From assembly GCA_964510205.1 (NCBI GenBank), contig CAZEBW010000006.1:1-64000 (forward strand): a DNA stretch of 64,000 bases. Direction: 5' to 3'. The translations under genes were made by a program, and so were the position numbers. Of the stretch, positions 59,978 to 64,000 are shown one piece after another (the stretch's first letter is position 1; every line of letters starts with the position of its first letter). This DNA comes from CAZEBW01 sp964510205. Its GTDB lineage: Bacteria > Chloroflexota > Anaerolineae > VGOG01. Under the pieces are notes generated by a model, which ran no database searches, had not been told where the DNA came from, and saw only the letters and a list, made by a program, of their open reading frames with translations.

Positions 59978-59980
59978 TGA

Positions 59981-60082
59981 CTAGCCCTTCTTCTCCGGCT
60001 GCATCAGCCAAATCAGCATCGAGATAAATACGACGGACGCCACTGCCATGATCACCAGGACGATGATCCCACCCTCCCCCAT
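59981..60082 (-). CDS. 33-residue single-span membrane protein
   Basis: ATG 60082 with AGGAGG six bases before gives GEGGIIVLVIMAVASVVF..., one hydrophobic helix (6-27) and a basic end QPEKKG. Position between NrfD and cytochrome genes suggests a small subunit of the membrane complex, like the short hydrophobic subunits of Hmc-type complexes. Confidence 0.75.
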   Translation of the reverse strand: MGEGGIIVLVIMAVASVVFISMLIWLMQPEKKG

Positions 60083-60096
60083 CGAAGACCTCCTGA

Positions 60097-61455
60097 TCAA
60101 TGCGCTCTCTTCGGCTGCGAGCTCGCCGTAGCCCCCGGCAGGTACGATCTCACCCGCTCCGCAGCCTCAGGGATGCTCCGCTGCCGGGCCTCATGCATTT
60201 CCCAGACAGCGACGACCGGAAACAACTTGGTGAACAACACGTAGAGCAAGATGAAAAAGGCGAAACAGCCAGCGGTAACGGCCCACTCGACCCAGGTGGG
60301 CATGTAACTCCCGATGCCGCCCATCCTCGGTCGCGTCATGGGGGGGATGATGACGATGTAACGCTCCAACCACATGCCGATATTGACGAAAACAGAGACG
60401 ACCACCGCGCCAGCGATAGTGCGCGTCCTGGGATTGCTCAGGATGGCCACCGGTATCACGAAGCAACAGGCGACCATTATCCAGAACAGGGGTGAAAACT
60501 CCTGCCAGAACTTGGCATTGAAGATAACCATGTGGGCGGGCTCGTTCCCATAGAAAGTGGTGAAATACTCCACGAAAGTGAGGTAGAACCACAGCAGGGA
60601 CAGAGAGAGGTGAAACAAAGACATGGCGTTGATGTGTACGGGCTTGATGTAGTCCTCCAGATGGTAGACGCGCCTCAAGATGACGGTGGCGATGATCACC
60701 GCGCCCACCCCGGAGAATATAGCCCCGGCCAGGAAGTAAGGGCCGATGAGGGCCTCGTGCCAGCCGGGGACAATGGTCATCCCGAAGATCCAGGCCACCA
60801 CTGTGTGCACGATGACCACCAGCACGGTCAGCCACACGGCCATGACGTTCATCAACCGATCCAGCCGGTGGTACTGGCGCTCGGTGCCGGTCCAGCCCAG
60901 GGCCAGAAATCTATAGAGCCTGGCGCGGAGCGAGCCCACGTCCAGCCGATCGCGGCACATGGCGATGTCCGGGATGAGGGCCAGGTAAAAGTAGAAAATG
61001 CTCGACAGCATGTAGAGCGAGATGCAGGTGACGTCCCACATGATGGCCGACTGGAAGCGTCCATAGAAGAACACGTTCAACAGCCTGTCGGGTCTGCCCA
61101 GGTCAAGGATGATGCTGCCCGCTCCGAAGGGCAGGCTGAAGACCGTCACCGCTTCGGCGGCGCGGGTGAAGGGCCGCCGCCACTCCGCCTTCACGATACG
61201 CAGAATGGCCGAGACCAAAGTGCCGGCGTGACTCAGGCCGATGAAAAAGACGAAGTTGATGATGTACACCCCCCAGAAGACGGGCCTGTTCATACCGCTG
61301 ACGCCCAGGCCGAGGACCAACTGGCGAGCGTAGGCATAGATACCCCAGGCAACGATAGTCACCAGCACCGCCACCGTGACGTAGAACCCCTTGCCCGTAT
61401 GCACTAGGGGCTCGAAAAGGGCAGCGTCCTCCTGGGCGATACCATCGTGTTTCAT
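60097..61455 (-). CDS. NrfD/PsrC-family quinol-interacting membrane subunit
   Basis: The 452-residue protein has about ten helices with MNRPVFWGVYIINFVFFIGLSHAG, WRRPFTRAAEAVTVFSL and the long C-terminal pair as in ActC/QrcD. It binds quinone and passes electrons to the FeS subunit. ATG 61455 overlaps the stop of the FeS gene (ATGA). Confidence 0.93.
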   Translation of the reverse strand: MKHDGIAQEDAALFEPLVHTGKGFYVTVAVLVTIVAWGIYAYARQLVLGLGVSGMNRPVFWGVYIINFVFFIGLSHAGTLVSAILRIVKAEWRRPFTRAAEAVTVFSLPFGAGSIILDLGRPDRLLNVFFYGRFQSAIMWDVTCISLYMLSSIFYFYLALIPDIAMCRDRLDVGSLRARLYRFLALGWTGTERQYHRLDRLMNVMAVWLTVLVVIVHTVVAWIFGMTIVPGWHEALIGPYFLAGAIFSGVGAVIIATVILRRVYHLEDYIKPVHINAMSLFHLSLSLLWFYLTFVEYFTTFYGNEPAHMVIFNAKFWQEFSPLFWIMVACCFVIPVAILSNPRTRTIAGAVVVSVFVNIGMWLERYIVIIPPMTRPRMGGIGSYMPTWVEWAVTAGCFAFFILLYVLFTKLFPVVAVWEMHEARQRSIPEAAERVRSYLPGATASSQPKRAH

Positions 61456-62150
61456 GCCTTCTCCTCCGAGAGATAGTACACCTTCGGCTCGGTGCCCAAG
61501 TCCTCCAATAGACGAAAGGCGCGGGGGCTGCGTGCCAGCCGGGAGACGGTGCTTTCCGGGTCGTCCAGGTCGCCGAAGTAGCGGGCCGAAGCGGGGCAGG
61601 CCTGGTTGCAGGCGGGCAGCAGCACCACGTCGGCGTCGGTCAACTCGCGCCCCTGGGCGGCCGCTTCCCGTTTGGCCTGCTCCAGCCGGTGGATGCAGAA
61701 GGTGCACTTCTCCACCACCCCCACGGGCCGCACCGGCACGTTGGGATTGAGATAGGCATCGTAGCCCGCCGGGTACTGCGGGGCATGCCAATTGAAGTAG
61801 CGGATGGCGTAAGGACAAGCCGTGGTGCAGTAGCGGCAGCCGATGCAGCGCTGATAGTTCATCCGCACGATACCTTCGTCGTCCACGTAGGTGGCGCCCA
61901 CCGGACAGACCTCCACACACGGTGGGTCAGCACAGTGCATACAGGGGCGGGGGATGAAGCGAGCGTGAAAATGCGGATACTCGGCTTCCTCTCCCAGCTC
62001 GGCCATCACGTCGTGCCAGTGCTTGGAGCGATCAAGCGCCGTCTGATCCGGCCCGGCGAAAGGTATGTTGTTTTCGGCCTGACAGGCGATGGTGCAGGCC
62101 TGGCAGGCGGTGCACTTGTCGAGATCAATGACCATGCCCCAACGCGGCAT
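61452..62150 (-). CDS. DMSO reductase-type 4Fe-4S subunit
   Basis: The 232-residue protein has the four-cluster ferredoxin pattern: CTACQACTIACQ, CMHCADPPCVEVCPVG, CIGCRYCTTACPY and CTFCIHRLEQ ... CNQACPA. It links the molybdopterin subunit with NrfD. ATG 62150 is chosen since AGGAGG lies four bases before; the earlier frame reads repeat DNA. Confidence 0.93.
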   Translation of the reverse strand: MPRWGMVIDLDKCTACQACTIACQAENNIPFAGPDQTALDRSKHWHDVMAELGEEAEYPHFHARFIPRPCMHCADPPCVEVCPVGATYVDDEGIVRMNYQRCIGCRYCTTACPYAIRYFNWHAPQYPAGYDAYLNPNVPVRPVGVVEKCTFCIHRLEQAKREAAAQGRELTDADVVLLPACNQACPASARYFGDLDDPESTVSRLARSPRAFRLLEDLGTEPKVYYLSEEKA

Positions 62151-62167
62151 GTTCCCTCCTAGACTTG

Positions 62168-62222
62168 CTCGTAGTAACGACTTCACTCGTTCAAGCCAAG
62201 CGACTGAAATCGCCACTACGAG
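62168..62222. repeat. Family 1-like palindrome
   Basis: CTCGTAGTAACGACTTCACTC is matched by GACTGAAATCGCCACTACGAG as an imperfect inverted repeat, placed right upstream of the FeS gene. Confidence 0.75.
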
Positions 62223-62297
62223 TGAAACGTCATGTTTTTCGGACGCGAACGCGCGTGGACTGGGTGGCTAACTCACCACTCAGAGGGTCGGCCAGCA

Positions 62298-62352
62298 GTA
62301 GTAACGACTTCAGTCGTTCAAAGTGAGGCCAAGCGACTGAAGTCGCCACTAC
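62298..62352. repeat. Family 1-like palindrome, second copy
   Basis: GTAGTAACGACTTCAGTCGTT ends pair with AAGCGACTGAAGTCGCCACTAC around AAAGTGAGGCC. It lies 10 bases after the stop of the molybdopterin gene. Confidence 0.78.
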
Positions 62353-62362
62353 GATTGAAACA

Positions 62363-64000
62363 TTACACCCTGCGGACGCGAACGCGCGTGGACTGGGTGG
62401 CTAACTCACCACTCAGAGGGTCGGTCAACGGGGCAACGAGTTCATTGGGATTGGCTCCTCGATCCTCCGCCCATCGCCCGCCCGCCGTATGCCCCTGTCC
62501 CAACGGGATGCTGATTACCCAGGGTGGGGTGCCGGGCCAAAGACGGGCTCTCAACTCGATACTCCCCCACTCAGACTCCACCCGCACCAGGTCTCCGTCG
62601 TGGATGCCCAGTTCGTGGGCCGTCTCCGGGTTGAGCTCCACCCAACTGTCCCACTTCTCCTGCACGTGCAGCCCGTAGATCTCCTGCAGCCAGGGAATGT
62701 TGGCCCCCCAACGCTCGGTGTAGGTGATCATTTTGAAAGTGCGCAGGTGGAATGGGTACGCGGATTCATCCCCTTTGAAAACCGGGACCTGGTAGTGAGG
62801 CAGCAGGTCCTTGTCCCCGAACGGTAGCCCAAGCGTCTCCAGCCTCTCTTTGAGGATCTGTGAGGCGAACTCGAACTTACCCGATGGAGTGGCAAACACT
62901 CGCCTCCACTGGCCGAACTCGTAGGGCTGGTCGTACCAGACGGCCCGGGATCGCAGTTCGGCCCAGAACTCTTCGAACTTGGAAGTGGAAACAGCGGCCT
63001 CCGCATTGGGCATACCAATTCCCGCTTGCTGTAGTCCTTGCACTTTCTCCTGGAGCGCCTCAACGAAGCTATTCCACGGCATAGCAGCGGCCAGCGAGCC
63101 GCCCATCACCTGGGCCAGTTCAATGAGCACATCGGCGGTATTACGCGTGTCGTGAAGCGGGTCAACGACGGGCTGGCCTAGCCCGACCGCAGGATAGCCC
63201 AGGCTAGGCTCAAGAGGCTCGAGGAACCACTTCTCCAGGTAGGTGCAATCGGGCAACAGGAGGTCAGCGTGCACGCTCGTCTCATCTAGGTAGGAGGAGA
63301 AACTGACGACCAGCGGGATGTCCTCCACCGCTGTCTCCCAACCTAGCCCAGGGGGACCATCGTACAGAGGGTTGGTGTGATAGAGAAACAGGGCCTCAAT
63401 AGGATACGGAGCCTGGGGGAGCACATGGGGAACGCTTTCGCCCAGCGGCAACTCAGCGCTGCCAACCCCGTCCGCCCGAGGCTGGGCCATCCCTTGTGCG
63501 GCGATCTCGTCCAGCGCGAGCTCGGGCCAGGAAAGTAGCGGCGGATCCACCTGCCTCATCACCCCGCCCGGCACGTCAATGCACCCAACCAGCGCATTGA
63601 GGGTGTGAATGGCCCACTGACTGTAGAGGCTGTTGGAGTAGCCACTCGCGTCCCCTGCCGCCACCGCCGGCCTGGCAGCGGCGAACTCGCGGGCGACGCG
63701 CTCAATGGTCTTCTCGGGCACGCCGGTGATCTCCGCGACGCGGCTGGGGGGATAATCCTGCAGCACCAGCGTGCGGAAGCCAATATGCTCGTCGTCTGCT
63801 TCGTCCCTCCAGTCCTCGAAGCCAAAGGTATGTTCCGCCACGAACTCGGCGTCGTACACCTCATCGCGGACGATGACGTGGGCTATACCCAGCGCCAGAG
63901 CACCCTCCGTGCCAGGGTTGATCGGGATCCACTCGTCGGCTTTGGTAGCCGTCACCGAGGCGCGGGGCTCGATCTGCACAATCTTGGCCCGCTGACCGGG
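62363..64000 (-). CDS. Molybdopterin oxidoreductase, DMSO reductase family (5' end outside window)
   Basis: The visible 545 residues are the C-terminal two thirds of a molybdopterin bis-MGD enzyme: ATKADEWIPINPGTEGALALGIAH, GDASGYSNSLYSQWAIHTLNALVG, CIDVPGGVM, LLPDCTYLEKWFLEPLEPSLGYP and the cap domain with HDGDLVRVESEWGSIELRAR. With the FeS and NrfD genes it makes a Psr/Phs/Qrc-like respiratory complex; the substrate is not readable. The frame is open to 64000. Confidence 0.9.
   Translation of the reverse strand, partial: PGQRAKIVQIEPRASVTATKADEWIPINPGTEGALALGIAHVIVRDEVYDAEFVAEHTFGFEDWRDEADDEHIGFRTLVLQDYPPSRVAEITGVPEKTIERVAREFAAARPAVAAGDASGYSNSLYSQWAIHTLNALVGCIDVPGGVMRQVDPPLLSWPELALDEIAAQGMAQPRADGVGSAELPLGESVPHVLPQAPYPIEALFLYHTNPLYDGPPGLGWETAVEDIPLVVSFSSYLDETSVHADLLLPDCTYLEKWFLEPLEPSLGYPAVGLGQPVVDPLHDTRNTADVLIELAQVMGGSLAAAMPWNSFVEALQEKVQGLQQAGIGMPNAEAAVSTSKFEEFWAELRSRAVWYDQPYEFGQWRRVFATPSGKFEFASQILKERLETLGLPFGDKDLLPHYQVPVFKGDESAYPFHLRTFKMITYTERWGANIPWLQEIYGLHVQEKWDSWVELNPETAHELGIHDGDLVRVESEWGSIELRARLWPGTPPWVISIPLGQGHTAGGRWAEDRGANPNELVAPLTDPLSGELATQSTRVRVRRV

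Larger units (their letters stand above)
62168..62424. repeat. Two-copy duplication of palindrome plus gene 3' end, period 133 bp
   Basis: GGACGCGAACGCGCGTGGAC and the following 31 bases occur at 62241-62291 and again at 62374-62424. The right copy encodes the C-terminus of the molybdopterin protein (ELATQSTRVRVRRV); the left is a non-coding duplicate. A family 1-like palindrome precedes each copy. Confidence 0.85.

Overview
The window is a high-GC bacterial scaffold with three short N runs at 29367-29376, 39137-39146 and 44253-44262. It looks like an uncultured anaerobe of the Chloroflexota, probably Anaerolineae-like. The grounds are a secreted protein ending in the YLPLV-type tail common in that group, a HerA/NurA pair, a two-domain Lon-like protease, abundant heptamer repeats and palindromic intergenic elements, and an anaerobic selenium- and sulfur-rich gene content. 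The phylum is an inference; no rRNA or tRNA gene was seen.

Region 1 (1-7 kb, minus strand) is metal homeostasis: copA, a Zn/Cd-type P-ATPase, an FTR1 iron permease, a 50-residue YHS protein, a zinc-ribbon membrane protein and a truncated membrane-anchored cytochrome c. Region 2 (7-19 kb, minus) is sulfur, cysteine and Fe-S metabolism. An Rrf2 regulator with its own operator-promoter leads cysK, an IscU-like scaffold, a CysE-DUF59 fusion, a rhodanese, two TlpA-type thioredoxins and CcdA. A Crp/Fnr-type regulator leads a ferredoxin, an IscS homologue lacking the PLP lysine, ferritin, an IscU-DUF59 fusion and TusA. Region 3 (19-30.7 kb) holds glgC, truD, a hydrolase, a ZIP transporter, a universal stress protein, an ArsB/NhaD-type permease, a Lon-like protease and a DJ-1/PfpI protein. 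Region 4 (30.7-40 kb) carries HerA, NurA and SbcD repair genes with toxin-antitoxin-like pairs and remnants, then the plus-strand purine genes xpt and guaA with an MNT/HEPN pair between them. Region 5 (40-48.5 kb) has cell-envelope genes, a c-di-GMP-I riboswitch ahead of an M16 peptidase, an OsmC protein, an ACT protein and heme O synthase.

Region 6 (48.5-64 kb, minus) is a long energy-metabolism run. A molybdopterin/FeS/NrfD module is followed by a decaheme cytochrome c-cytochrome b fusion and a DsrK/HdrD-like protein, which together look like a membrane quinone/thiol complex. LplA, HdrCBA, MvhD, an FrhB-like subunit and a formate dehydrogenase follow and end at a strong terminator. This suggests electron-bifurcating formate/heterodisulfide chemistry wired to the membrane.

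The most striking feature is selenium. Five genes (rhodanese, TlpA, OsmC, HdrA and FdhA) carry an in-frame UGA at a redox-active cysteine or conserved Sec position. Each has a stem-loop just downstream whose loop begins with GG. Read conventionally they would look like broken genes. A sixth UGA, in a secreted protein, is ambiguous.

The second theme is repeats. Several palindromic element families sit at gene 3' ends, some with terminal inverted repeats and 9-bp target duplications. Three loci show copies of the neighbouring gene's 3' end beside the element. Heptamer/octamer arrays lie between genes and, in frame, inside copA and fdhA.
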